NCBI RefSeq assembly: GCF_001705515.1
Contig: NZ_MDJS01000003.1
Coordinates: 775,971 to 839,970 of the forward strand
DNA from: Mucilaginibacter sp. PPCGB 2223
GTDB taxonomy: Bacteria; Bacteroidota; Bacteroidia; Sphingobacteriales; Sphingobacteriaceae
Reading direction: 5' to 3'
DNA length: 64,000 bases
Shown here: positions 53,301 to 61,800 of the stretch, in pieces
Numbering within the stretch: position 1 is the first letter of the stretch
How the letters are laid out: each line of letters begins with the position of its first letter
Notes under the pieces: model-generated
Seen by the model: the letters and a program-made list of their open reading frames with translations, nothing else
Told to the model about the DNA's origin: nothing
Database searches by the model: none
Program-made: the position numbers and the translations under genes

Positions 53301-55995
53301 TGTCAATCATCTCATTTATGGTATCGGTCAACTGTGCCACCTCACCTAATGCGTTGATGGACAGGCGTTGTTTCAAATTACCCTTGGCAATACCCGTTGC
53401 CACTTTAGCGATACCCCGTATCTGCCCGGTTAAGTTGGATGCCATCTGGTTTACCGAGTCGGTCAAATCCTTCCAGGTACCACCAACACCTTTTACGTGT
53501 GCCTGCCCGCCAAGCTTACCTTCGGTACCCACCTCACGTGCCACACGCGTTACTTCGGATGCGAACGAGTTGAGCTGATCCACCATCGTGTTGATGGTGT
53601 TCTTCAGGTCCATGATCTCGCCCTTTACGTCGATGATTACCGTTTTGGATAAGTCGCCACTTGCTACCGCTTTGGTCACCTCGGCAATATTACGTACCTG
53701 CGAGGTCAAGTTACTCGACATTTGATTTACCGAGTCAGTTAAGTCCTTCCAGGTACCGGCAACCCCAGGCACAAACGCCTGGCCGCCTAAGTTACCATCC
53801 GTACCCACCTCACGTGCCACACGTGTTACTTCGGATGCAAAACCGCGCAGCTGATCCACCATGGTATTGATGGTTTCTTTTAGCTGCAAGATCTCACCGC
53901 GCACGTCAACCGTAATTTTTTTAGATAAATCGCCATTCGCTATGGCGATTGATACGTCGGCGATGTTACGCAACTGGGCGGTAAGGTTACCGGCCATTTT
54001 ATTTACCGAGTCGGTCAAATCCTTCCAGGTACCGTCTACGCCCGGCACATTTGCCTGCCCGCCCAGCTGCCCTTCCGATCCCACTTCACGTGCCACACGC
54101 GTTACTTCGGATGCGAAGCCACGGAGCTGATCCACCATCGTATTGATCGTATCTTTTAGCTCCAATAATTCGCCTTTTGCGTTTACCGTAATCTTACGCG
54201 ATAAGTCGCCTTTAGCCACCGCCGTGGTTACCTCGGCAATGTTACGCACCTGCGAGGTTAAATTATCGGCCATTTTATTTACCGAGTCTGTTAAATCCTT
54301 CCAGGTACCGGCAACACCTGGTACATTTGCCTGGCCGCCAAGCTGGCCTTCAGACCCCACCTCACGCGCCACACGCGTTACTTCGGAGCCGAAGGAGTTG
54401 AGCTGATCCACCATCGTGTTAATGGTGATCTTTAACTCGAGCATTTCGCCCTGTACGTCAACCGTGATCTTTTTAGATAAGTCGCCTTTGGCCACAGCCG
54501 TGGTTACCTCGGCTATATTACGCACCTGGCCGGTTAAGTTACCTGCCATCTGGTTTACCGAGTCGGTCAGGTCCTTCCAGGTACCGCCTACTCCTGGTAC
54601 GTTTGCCTGGCCGCCAAGCTGCCCTTCAGATCCCACCTCACGTGCCACACGCGTTACTTCGGACGAGAATGAGTTGAGCTGATCCACCATGGTATTAATG
54701 GTATTCTTCAACTCCAATAACTCGCCTTTGGCATCCACCGTGATCTTTCGCGAAAGGTCGCCCTTAGCTACCGCAGTAGTTACACCGGCTATATTACGCA
54801 CCTGGTTGGTTAAGTTACTACCCATCTGGTTTACCGAGTCGGTCAGATCCTTCCATACACCGCCTACACCCTTTACGCGCGCCTGGCCTCCCAGCTTACC
54901 TTCGGTACCCACTTCGAGCGCCACACGCGTTACTTCGGATGCGAACGAGTTGAGCTGATCCACCATGGTATTAATGGTTTTTTTCAGCTCGAGCATCTCG
55001 CCTTTTACGTCAACCGTGATTTTTTTGGATAAGTCGCCATTGGCCACAGCCGTTGTTACACCGGCTATATTGCGCACCTGCGATGTTAAATTACCCGCCA
55101 TACGGTTTACCGAGTCGGTCAAATCCTTCCAGGTACCTGCAACGCCCGGCACTTTAGCCTGGCCGCCCAGTTTACCTTCGGTACCTACTTCGAGCGCCAC
55201 ACGGGTTACTTCGGATGAGAATGAGTTGAGCTGGTCCACCATCGTATTGATGGTATTTTTCAGCTCCAATATTTCGCCTTTGGCCTCAACTGTAATCTTA
55301 CGCGACAAGTCGCCCTTAGCCACCGCCGTTGTTACCGCCGCCACATTACGCACCTGCGCAGTTAAGTTACCGGCCATCTGGTTTACCGAGTCGGTCAACT
55401 CGGCCCACACGCCTGCTACACCTTTAATCTTTGCCTGCTCGCCCAACTTACCTTCCGAACCTACCTGCCTTGCCACACGTGTTACCTCCATAGAGAATAA
55501 CTGCAATTTGGAAAGCATCTGGTTCGATTCTTTAGCGATACGTAAGAATTCGCCTTTCAAAGGGTGGCCTTTTATTTCGAGGGGTATTTGCTTGGAGAGG
55601 TCGCCGTTGGCAACAGAGTTGATCATACCTGCAATTTCAAGCGTCGGGGAGGTCAGGTCCTCAATAAGATTGTTGAGCGAGCTGACACCGTTGGCCCATT
55701 CGCCTTTGGCATCAGGCAACTCTATACGTTTTGATAGATTACCGCGCTTGCCTATCGTTGCTTCCGCAGATGATATCTCGGCAACAAAGCGCTCATTCAT
55801 ATCGATAATATCGTTAAGCACTTCGCATATCCGTCCATTAATGCCAGCCTGTGTAACAGGCATACGCACGTTAAGCCGGCCACTTTTTACTAACGAAAGT
55901 ACTTTTAACAGTTCTTTAAGATCAAGGGAATCCTCGTAATCACGATCAATGACCTCCGTTCCGTTTAAGATCTTTTCTAAGGCATCATCCTTCAT
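50344..55995 (-). CDS. Giant soluble hybrid histidine kinase with nine tandem HAMP repeats, GAF and three receiver domains (Nik1-like)
   Basis: This 1883-residue protein has no transmembrane segment. After a short head, an N-terminal HAMP-rich region reaches about residue 1000. It contains nine copies of a 92-residue unit (marks EVTRVAREVGTEGKLGG, WKDLTDSVNQMA, NIAEVTTAVAKGDLSKKI and NTINTMVDQL). A GAF domain follows (about 1010-1165), then a coiled coil (LSAQQEELRRANDELHDKG). HisKA has phospho-acceptor H1226 in FLANMSHELRTPLNSL, and the ATPase domain has LLSNAFKFT, IEDSGIGI and GTGLGLSISKGF. Three receiver domains end the protein, with D1546 (TLDVNMPESNG), D1668 (VILDYVLPDANG) and D1814 (VLMDIMMPEMDG). 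The repeat unit closely resembles that of fungal group III kinases (Nik1/Os-1), which sense osmotic stress. The middle receiver lacks the usual lysine context (ITKTSSS). It is the first gene of an operon with a REC-kinase. Confidence 0.9.
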   Translation of the reverse strand: MKDDALEKILNGTEVIDRDYEDSLDLKELLKVLSLVKSGRLNVRMPVTQAGINGRICEVLNDIIDMNERFVAEISSAEATIGKRGNLSKRIELPDAKGEWANGVSSLNNLIEDLTSPTLEIAGMINSVANGDLSKQIPLEIKGHPLKGEFLRIAKESNQMLSKLQLFSMEVTRVARQVGSEGKLGEQAKIKGVAGVWAELTDSVNQMAGNLTAQVRNVAAVTTAVAKGDLSRKITVEAKGEILELKNTINTMVDQLNSFSSEVTRVALEVGTEGKLGGQAKVPGVAGTWKDLTDSVNRMAGNLTSQVRNIAGVTTAVANGDLSKKITVDVKGEMLELKKTINTMVDQLNSFASEVTRVALEVGTEGKLGGQARVKGVGGVWKDLTDSVNQMGSNLTNQVRNIAGVTTAVAKGDLSRKITVDAKGELLELKNTINTMVDQLNSFSSEVTRVAREVGSEGQLGGQANVPGVGGTWKDLTDSVNQMAGNLTGQVRNIAEVTTAVAKGDLSKKITVDVQGEMLELKITINTMVDQLNSFGSEVTRVAREVGSEGQLGGQANVPGVAGTWKDLTDSVNKMADNLTSQVRNIAEVTTAVAKGDLSRKITVNAKGELLELKDTINTMVDQLRGFASEVTRVAREVGSEGQLGGQANVPGVDGTWKDLTDSVNKMAGNLTAQLRNIADVSIAIANGDLSKKITVDVRGEILQLKETINTMVDQLRGFASEVTRVAREVGTDGNLGGQAFVPGVAGTWKDLTDSVNQMSSNLTSQVRNIAEVTKAVASGDLSKTVIIDVKGEIMDLKNTINTMVDQLNSFASEVTRVAREVGTEGKLGGQAHVKGVGGTWKDLTDSVNQMASNLTGQIRGIAKVATGIAKGNLKQRLSINALGEVAQLTDTINEMIDTLAVFADEVTTVAREVGVQGRLGGQASVPGASGTWKDLTENVNQLAQNLTVQVRSISEVASAVTKGDLTRTIRVEAKGELEALKDTINQMIANLKDTTLRNHEQDWLKSNLAKFAQMLQGQRDRNAVANKVLSELAELVNARYGAFYILEQPETGDEAKLRLFAGYAQRSRKLIDQEFSLSEGLVGQCATDKERIRLSNVPNEYLQISSGIGSAAPIDLVILPVLFENNVKAVIELASFENFSDTHIDFLDQLTESIGIVLNNIETNTRTEELLSQSQSLAGELSAQQEELRRANDELHDKGRSLEEKAEQLTLTSKYKSEFLANMSHELRTPLNSLLILAQQLFENPEGNLTEKQRMFAKTIHSCGDDLIQLINDILDLSKIESGVIAADVMPVSFKEIASFAESTFKPISEAKNLKFEIELQDGLPELMETDMQRLNQILKNLLSNAFKFTEKGRVKLHIYRPGINDENPLSDTESVIAFSIEDSGIGISKNTQGIIFEAFQQAEGSTSRKYGGTGLGLSISKGFAELLGGTITVGSELGKGSTFTLFLPLKYKEEKSAPAKPKKPISVTHTRANLIDTAELVIDDDRHNIVAEDRVLLVIEDDLRFTKILIDKAHDLGLKVVVAISYLEIFDSILKYSPVAITLDVNMPESNGWKILKLLKTDINFRHIPVHVISGEDNKVMALKFGARSFSLKPLSNNTLHELITGIVSFHEHTRKRVLIIEDNESELQRLSELISNDNIEVTGATTAKKGLAALKKEPFDCVILDYVLPDANGIDFLNKINSLKQQQTTIILHSARDFTQDELIQLRRMNHKIITKTSSSHIHLLDEILILLHIDKKFISESKLKMIDTIKDNSDVLDGKKVLVVDDDVRNLFALTAVFERSKIDAITAESGREALEILNQDKGIDIVLMDIMMPEMDGYETIQMIRKEPRNKSLPIIAVTAKAMIGDRQKCIASGASDYITKPVKTDQLLSLMRVWLIK
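53130..55560 (-). repeat. Nine tandem 276-bp HAMP-unit repeats
   Basis: Nine EVTRVA/EVTTVA-containing units with eight regular intervals of 276 bases between about 53270 and 55480. Copies are highly alike at the DNA level in the middle of the array and diverge at both ends. The antisense strand stays open in several frames for this reason. Confidence 0.88.
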
Positions 55996-56484
55996 AGGTT
56001 CAAGGTTTAGTTGTGAATGTGGCAGATGGTTTTACAGGTTTAATGCGGGTAAAGTTTTATCCATGTAAAAGCTATTAAAATTAACAAATGCGTAAATTAA
56101 AAACAACAAAATGCAATTAAATACCTCAATAATTAAAATATTTAATCTTTAAATAATATGAATTAACTCACTGAAATTTCAAAAACAGTATAGCCTTAGA
56201 ACAACCATCTTATTGATAAATTGTTTTCCCAATATGGTTTTAAGCAAAAAATATTTTTAATAAGCTATACCTTAATTTGCTGAGGAAAGTACCTGTTAAA
56301 AAAGGTAAGCTCAACGCTTCGGATACAAATCAAGATGTTTAGAGGGCTAAGATTCGATACCGTGAATAACAACAACAATTACATTTAGCAATAAATCCAA
56401 TTAAATGCCGGTAATTGTAAAAGACTATTGCTAACCCGTCGCTTGCCGGGTATTTCATCAAACCGTTGTTGGATATCAGAGCAG
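55996..56484. other. AT-rich intergenic region upstream of the giant kinase
   Basis: 489 bases without a supported gene. It should contain the promoter of the kinase operon, but several T-rich boxes fit the consensus only partly and I do not choose one. A weak ACCCG/CGGGT hairpin lies at about 56434-56451, past the end of the small gene at 56485. Confidence 0.4.
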
Positions 56485-56748
56485 CTAATCGAATCGCTTT
56501 GCCTGTTTCAGGCTATCGCTTTGTAAAGTATTGCGCACCGACCATCCAATAGACCTGAGATTAACTTGGCCTTTTTTGTCGTTGTCATCTTTATTTACAA
56601 GCGATCCATTATTAACAACATCTGTTTTATGGGCATCATTATATTTTGCCGGGCCACTTGTTTTCCTGGCCGAGATCCCTACAAATATCTCTACGATAAC
56701 TATAGCTAAAAAAATATTGAATAGACGCCGGGTATTTATTCTTCTCAT
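56485..56748 (-). CDS. Small single-pass membrane protein, unknown function
   Basis: This 87-residue frame has a basic N-terminus (MRRINTRR), one hydrophobic helix (LFNIFLAIVIVEIFVGISA, about 9-27) and a polar, lysine- and asparagine-rich tail (DDNDKKGQVNLRSIGWSVRN). AAGGGG lies six bases before the ATG as a plausible ribosome-binding site. The N-terminus inside, tail outside orientation is likely from charge. The family is not recognised. A frame on the opposite strand (56531-56767) is less protein-like. It is divergent from the gene at 56941. Confidence 0.5.
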   Translation of the reverse strand: MRRINTRRLFNIFLAIVIVEIFVGISARKTSGPAKYNDAHKTDVVNNGSLVNKDDNDKKGQVNLRSIGWSVRNTLQSDSLKQAKRFD

Positions 56749-56909
56749 GCCTGCCCCTTTTATTTAACTGTAAATACAATATTTAAGTTAACAATCAAGT
56801 TTTGTTTTTGTTGGGATTTTTATGATGGTAGACGTTTTTTTTATTGTTTAGTTTAATGAAAGGCAAAAAAAACCATTTTACAATGCATTTTTATTAAAAC
56901 ATTTTTTCT

Positions 56910-56917
56910 CACCTTTG
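56910..56917 (+). promoter_or_regulatory. -7 element upstream of the 56941 gene
   Basis: CACCTTTG differs from TANNTTTG at one position, and a start about seven bases on would give a leader of roughly 17 bases before the GTG at 56941. The region at -33 is T-rich without an exact TTTG. Confidence 0.4.
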
Positions 56918-56940
56918 TACAGCTGGGATAATTAATTGTA

Positions 56941-57327
56941 GTGAAACGACATACGGCCTTTCCTGACAACAGACTTATTGTGCTTATCGTGATAGCGCTG
57001 TACTCGTTCATTGTTATATCCCATCTGTATTACCTGCCTGATACTAACCAACGGACACAGGCCGCACAGACATCTATTTTTAAGCGGCGTAACGAAACCA
57101 TCAACTTCAACAGCCATCCGATTAACTTTTTACAGCGCACCGATAAATTTACCCTGAATGATAAAAAATCGGCAGGCGATTTTATCAATTCGGTAACTGG
57201 CTGTTTTATCTTATTGTTGTTTACCCTGCAGCTTTGGAAACTTAACCTCAAACCTTTCCGAAGTTTTACGCGGTATGATATCAATTATCAGTACGTTTAC
57301 CTCTCTCTCCGAACATTCCGGATCTGA
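56941..57327 (+). CDS. Small two-helix membrane protein, unknown function
   Basis: This 128-residue frame starts with GTG. Two hydrophobic segments are seen (about 12-32, LIVLIVIALYSFIVISHLYY; and about 86-98, GCFILLLFTLQLW), separated by a polar loop (HPINFLQRTDKFTLNDKK). The C-terminal tail is aromatic and basic (YDINYQYVYLSLRTFRI). A good -7 box lies just upstream. No family is recognised. It stands 142 bases before the efflux operon on the same strand, but I see no sign that it belongs to it. Confidence 0.5.
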   Translation: MKRHTAFPDNRLIVLIVIALYSFIVISHLYYLPDTNQRTQAAQTSIFKRRNETINFNSHPINFLQRTDKFTLNDKKSAGDFINSVTGCFILLLFTLQLWKLNLKPFRSFTRYDINYQYVYLSLRTFRI

Positions 57328-57469
57328 TTTATTGACTTAGCACAATTCTGTATTAAGTACAATCATTTTTTTTATTAACCCTTGCTTTTGTAAGAGGGTG
57401 TTTTGACTGGTTTATTTCCTGTCTTATCACACTCAGCACGCGCAATGGTCATTCCGGAAATAATTTTCT

Positions 57470-58858
57470 ATGCAAATTTTAAAAATAATCACAGGTATAT
57501 GTATTGGCATGTTCATTACAGCCAATATTTATGCTCAGCAAGGCCCTCCCATAGGTCTTAAAACATTACTTGGTAATGTAAGCAAAAAAGCACCTGGTTT
57601 GATCACCGATTCGGCCGTTATACTGATTAAACAGGCGCAGGCTGCCGAAACCCGCAGCAACTGGCTGCCTAACCTAAGGCTCAATTACCAGGCAGATATC
57701 GGTACAAATAACAATGATGCCGGCCCGTATTTTGGCTTTGGCATTATACCATCCAACTCGCGGGGCGTACGGGTTGATAACAACACCGCAACCTTGTCTG
57801 CCAATGTCGGCGTCGCGGCGCTCGACTGGGAGATCTATAATTTTGGTGCTTACGGAGCACAAAATAAAGTAGCCGGCTCTGATGTGCAGGTTCAGCAAAA
57901 CGAGTTTATCCAATCGAAATACCAGTTGCAGGCCTATACCATCGATAATTATCTGCAATTATTGCGGCTACAGGATTTTTTGGATATCCAGGTACGTAAC
58001 ATCCAACGTAGTCAGGAAATTAAACGCTCGGTGCTATCGCTTGCTAAAAGCGGAGTGCGGCCCGGTGTTGATACCAGCATTGCCGAAGCGGAGTTATCCA
58101 AAGCGCGGTTAAATTATATTGAGCTATCCAACCAATTGAAACAGGTGCAGCTGCAACTGTCCGCTGTTAGTGGCTTACCGTATCAGCGCATCGTGCCGGA
58201 TACTACAGCTGCGACAAAGCTGATCGACAATTTTATGGGTAGAAATGTGGGTACGATAGATACTGCAAGCCATCCGCTGATCAACTACTATAAATCGGTT
58301 TATCAAAACAATCTCGAAAGAGAAGATCTGGTCAAAAAAAGCTATAACCCTAAAATATTGCTGGAAGGCGCTGTTTGGGGGCGCGGCTCGAGCGTAGACG
58401 CGACCGATCATTTCAACAGCCTTTCGGATGGGTTTGGCTTTAACCGCGATAATTACCTGGTGGGTTTGGGTATCAGCTACAACCTGTTCGACCTACGCAG
58501 GCGCAAGTTGAAGCTCAGCACCCAGAAAACCATTACCGATTATTCGCGCAAAAGACTCCAGGAAGTAAGCGATATGCTGGCCATCAGTGTAAACCAGGCC
58601 GATGAGGAGATGAATACCGCAACACAGCGCCTGCAGGAAATCCCTAACCAGTTACGCGCGGCTAATGCGGGTTACCGGCAAAAATTATCGCTTTATAAAG
58701 CCGGCTTAACAGATATCATCGAGCTTAATGCGGCTCTGAACATTCTGTACCGCGCCGAAAGCGACTACGCAGCCGCCAAGTACAGCTACAGCCATGCGCT
58801 CTTTCAGAAAGCCATTACCGGGAACAATGTAGGTCAAATCTTAAACTCTTTAAATTAA
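57470..58858 (+). CDS. TolC-family outer-membrane efflux channel
   Basis: This 462-residue protein has a signal peptide ending NIYAQ (residue 23). It has the alternating helix and strand plan of TolC: long helices with QYKLQAYTIDNYLQLLRLQD and SLAKSGVRPGVDTSIAEAEL, a beta segment near VGLGISYNLFDLRRRKLKLS, and the closing helix LYKAGLTDIIELNAALNILY. The PGVDTSIAEAEL block and its counterpart GLTDIIELN are the paired helix starts typical of outer-membrane factors. It should form the exit duct for the RND pump encoded five bases downstream. Placing the channel gene first in the operon is common in Bacteroidota. Confidence 0.92.
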   Translation: MQILKIITGICIGMFITANIYAQQGPPIGLKTLLGNVSKKAPGLITDSAVILIKQAQAAETRSNWLPNLRLNYQADIGTNNNDAGPYFGFGIIPSNSRGVRVDNNTATLSANVGVAALDWEIYNFGAYGAQNKVAGSDVQVQQNEFIQSKYQLQAYTIDNYLQLLRLQDFLDIQVRNIQRSQEIKRSVLSLAKSGVRPGVDTSIAEAELSKARLNYIELSNQLKQVQLQLSAVSGLPYQRIVPDTTAATKLIDNFMGRNVGTIDTASHPLINYYKSVYQNNLEREDLVKKSYNPKILLEGAVWGRGSSVDATDHFNSLSDGFGFNRDNYLVGLGISYNLFDLRRRKLKLSTQKTITDYSRKRLQEVSDMLAISVNQADEEMNTATQRLQEIPNQLRAANAGYRQKLSLYKAGLTDIIELNAALNILYRAESDYAAAKYSYSHALFQKAITGNNVGQILNSLN

Positions 58859-58863
58859 TAATC

Positions 58864-61800
58864 ATGTCAATGGTCACATCCGCACTCAAAAGGCCCATCA
58901 CTACCATAGTGATCACCCTGAGCCTTTTAATATTCGCAGTGCTCAGTGCAATAAAAATACCCATAGATATCTTTCCGGCTTTAAACCTGCCGACTATCTA
59001 TGTTATCGAATCGTACGGGGGCATGTCGCCCCAACAAATGGAAGGTTTCTTTTCAACCCGTTTACAGGATCAGTTTTTGTATGTAAACGGCATCAAAAGC
59101 ATCAGCAGCAAAAACATTCAGGGACTAACGATCATCAAGCTATCATTTTACGAAAGCACCAATATGGCCGAGGCATCGGCACAGGTAGCCTTACAGGTAA
59201 ACCGCGCGCAGAGCTTTTTTCCGCCTGGTGCCTTGCCACCGCAGGTTGTACGGTTTGATGCCTCATCGTTACCGGTAGGCCAATTGGTATTAGACAGTAA
59301 AACCGAGAGCCTGAAGGATATTTACGATATGGCGGCAACGCGTATCAGGCCCATGTTCTCCACCATTCCGGGTTTGTCGGCCCCCCCGCCGTTTGGCTCT
59401 AACGCTCGATCAATCATCTTAAGCATAGATCCTAACAAACTACGCAGTTACAATTTAACACCCGATGAAGTTGTTGATGCGCTTTCCAAGTTCAATGTCA
59501 TGTCGCCCTCGGGTAACCTGAGGCTGGGGAATAATATGTACCTCACCACCATGAACTCGCTTATTAGAAACAGCGATAATTTTGGCAATATCCCGGTGCT
59601 TACCAAAAACGGAGTACCAATTTATGTAAAGGATATTGCCCGGGTGAGCGATGCGGCCGACGTAACGGTAGATTACGCACTGGTAAATGGTAAGCGCTCG
59701 GTATATATACCCGTAGTGAAAACAGCCGATGCCTCGACCTGGACGGTAGTGCAGACGTTGAAAAGTAAGCTGCCCGAGATGCAGAATTTACTGCCCGACG
59801 ATATCAAAATATCATACGAGTTCGATCAATCGGCGTTCGTGGTAAACGCAGTAAAAAGTTTGATGACCGAAGGTGGCCTTGGCGCCTTGCTGACTGGTTT
59901 GATGGTGCTGCTGTTTTTACGCGACTGGCGCAGTAGTTTGATCGTTGTTATTACGATACCCGTCTCGATTTTAATCGGGGTATTGTTGCTCGGCCTGTTC
60001 GGGCAAACCATCAACATCATGACTTTGAGCGGTTTGGCGCTGGCCATAGGTATCCTGGTCGACCAGGCGACGGTGACCATCGAAAACATACACCAGCACC
60101 TGGAGATGGGCAAAAGAAAGCGGGCAGCGATTTTTGATGCCTGCCAGGAGATATCTTTTCCATTATTACTCATTTTGTTGTGTATCCTGGCTGTATTCGC
60201 ACCATCGTTTATGATGAACGGCGTACCTAAGGCCATGTTTTTGCCGCTATCGATGTCGATCGGTCTAACCATGATCGTATCGTACATCGTTGCGCAGACG
60301 GTGGTTCCTATCCTATCCAACTGGCTCATCAAAGCCGAGACCTACCAGCATTACGAGCATGGTAAACTACATGCGCACGCCGGAGAAGGTTTTGATAAAC
60401 AGGAAGAAGCACAGATCAATACACATTTAAAAAATGAGATTGAGCACCCCGAAAAAAACGATCTTTTCGAACGTGTAAAAATGCGATTCATCAAAATACT
60501 GCAAAGGTGGATGCCTCGTAAAAAAGTGATCGTGCCGGTATACCTGGTTTTAGTGTTGGTTTTGGCTGCGATTGGTTTTGTTTCAATAGGGAAGGATATG
60601 ATGCCTAAACTGAATAACGGGCAGTTCCAGATGCGGATAAAGGAACCCGAAGGTACGCGACTGGAAAGAACGGAGGAAGGTTTTAAACAGGTTCTGGATA
60701 TCATCGACAAAACGGTGGATCACCATGTAAAAATCTCTTCGGGGTATATCGGTTTGGTGCCGAGCAGCTTTGGCAGCAGTAACCTGTATGTGTTTAATAC
60801 CGGCACGCACGAGGCTGTTTTACAGGTTAACCTGGATGAGGATTACCATATGAATATGGATGAGCTGAAAGATGCGCTCCGTAAGAATATCGCAGCGGCC
60901 CTGCCCGACTTGCGCATCAGTTTTGAGCCGATAGATATGACGGAGAAGATCATGAGCCAGGGTGCATCCACACCGATACAGGTACAGGTGGCGGGCAAAA
61001 ATATGGAGCAGATACAGCAATATTCGGGTAAGATAATGTCTAAACTGAAAGCTATTCCGTACCTGCGTGATGTGCAGATCGATCAGCCGCAGCATTTCCC
61101 GGTGGTATCGATCACGCTCGACAGGCTGAAGGTTGCGCAGTTAGGATTGAACATCAAGGACATCTCGCGCTCGGTAACGGCGAGTACCTCGTCGAGCCGT
61201 TTTACCGAAAAGAACCTTTGGCTGGATGAAAAATCGGCCTATACCTACCAGGTGCAGGTGCAGATACCCGAATATGTGATGAACACAATGGACGAGCTGA
61301 AAGAAGTACCGCTGATTAAAGGGCAAAGCAGCCCCACACTGGCTGATGTAGCCGATTTTAAGGTAACTTATGCGCCTGGTGAGTATGACCGTGCGGGCCC
61401 AAGGCGCTTTCTAACGGTGAGCGCCAACATCTACAAAAAAGATTTGGGCACCGCTACCAGCGATGTGGAGGAAGCTATCAAATCGGTAGGTGAAGCGCCT
61501 AAAGGTTTATTGACCGAGGTAAAAGGGATGTCGAGCCTGCTAACTGAAACGCTATCGAGCCTGCAAAATGGATTGTTGTTTGCCATATTGGTTATCTTTT
61601 TACTGCTGGCTGCGAATTACCAATCGTTCAAATTATCGCTAACGGTATTATCTACCATACCAGCAGTAATTTTAGGGTCGATAACGGCGTTGCTGTTGAC
61701 CGGCTCAACGCTGAACCTGCAATCGTACATGGGTATGATCATGTCGACCGGGGTATCGGTAGCCAATGCCATCCTGATCGTAACCAATGCCGAAACTTTA

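Noticed and set aside
53578..55939. Several plus-strand open frames of about 70-320 codons opposite the giant kinase
   Set aside because: Antisense to the HAMP repeats for the same reason of repeat periodicity; the sense strand encodes clear domains.
56531..56767. 78-codon plus-strand frame overlapping the small gene at 56485
   Set aside because: The minus-strand frame has a ribosome-binding site, one clean membrane helix and a polar tail; the plus frame is a mixture of hydrophobic stretches typical of a shadow.
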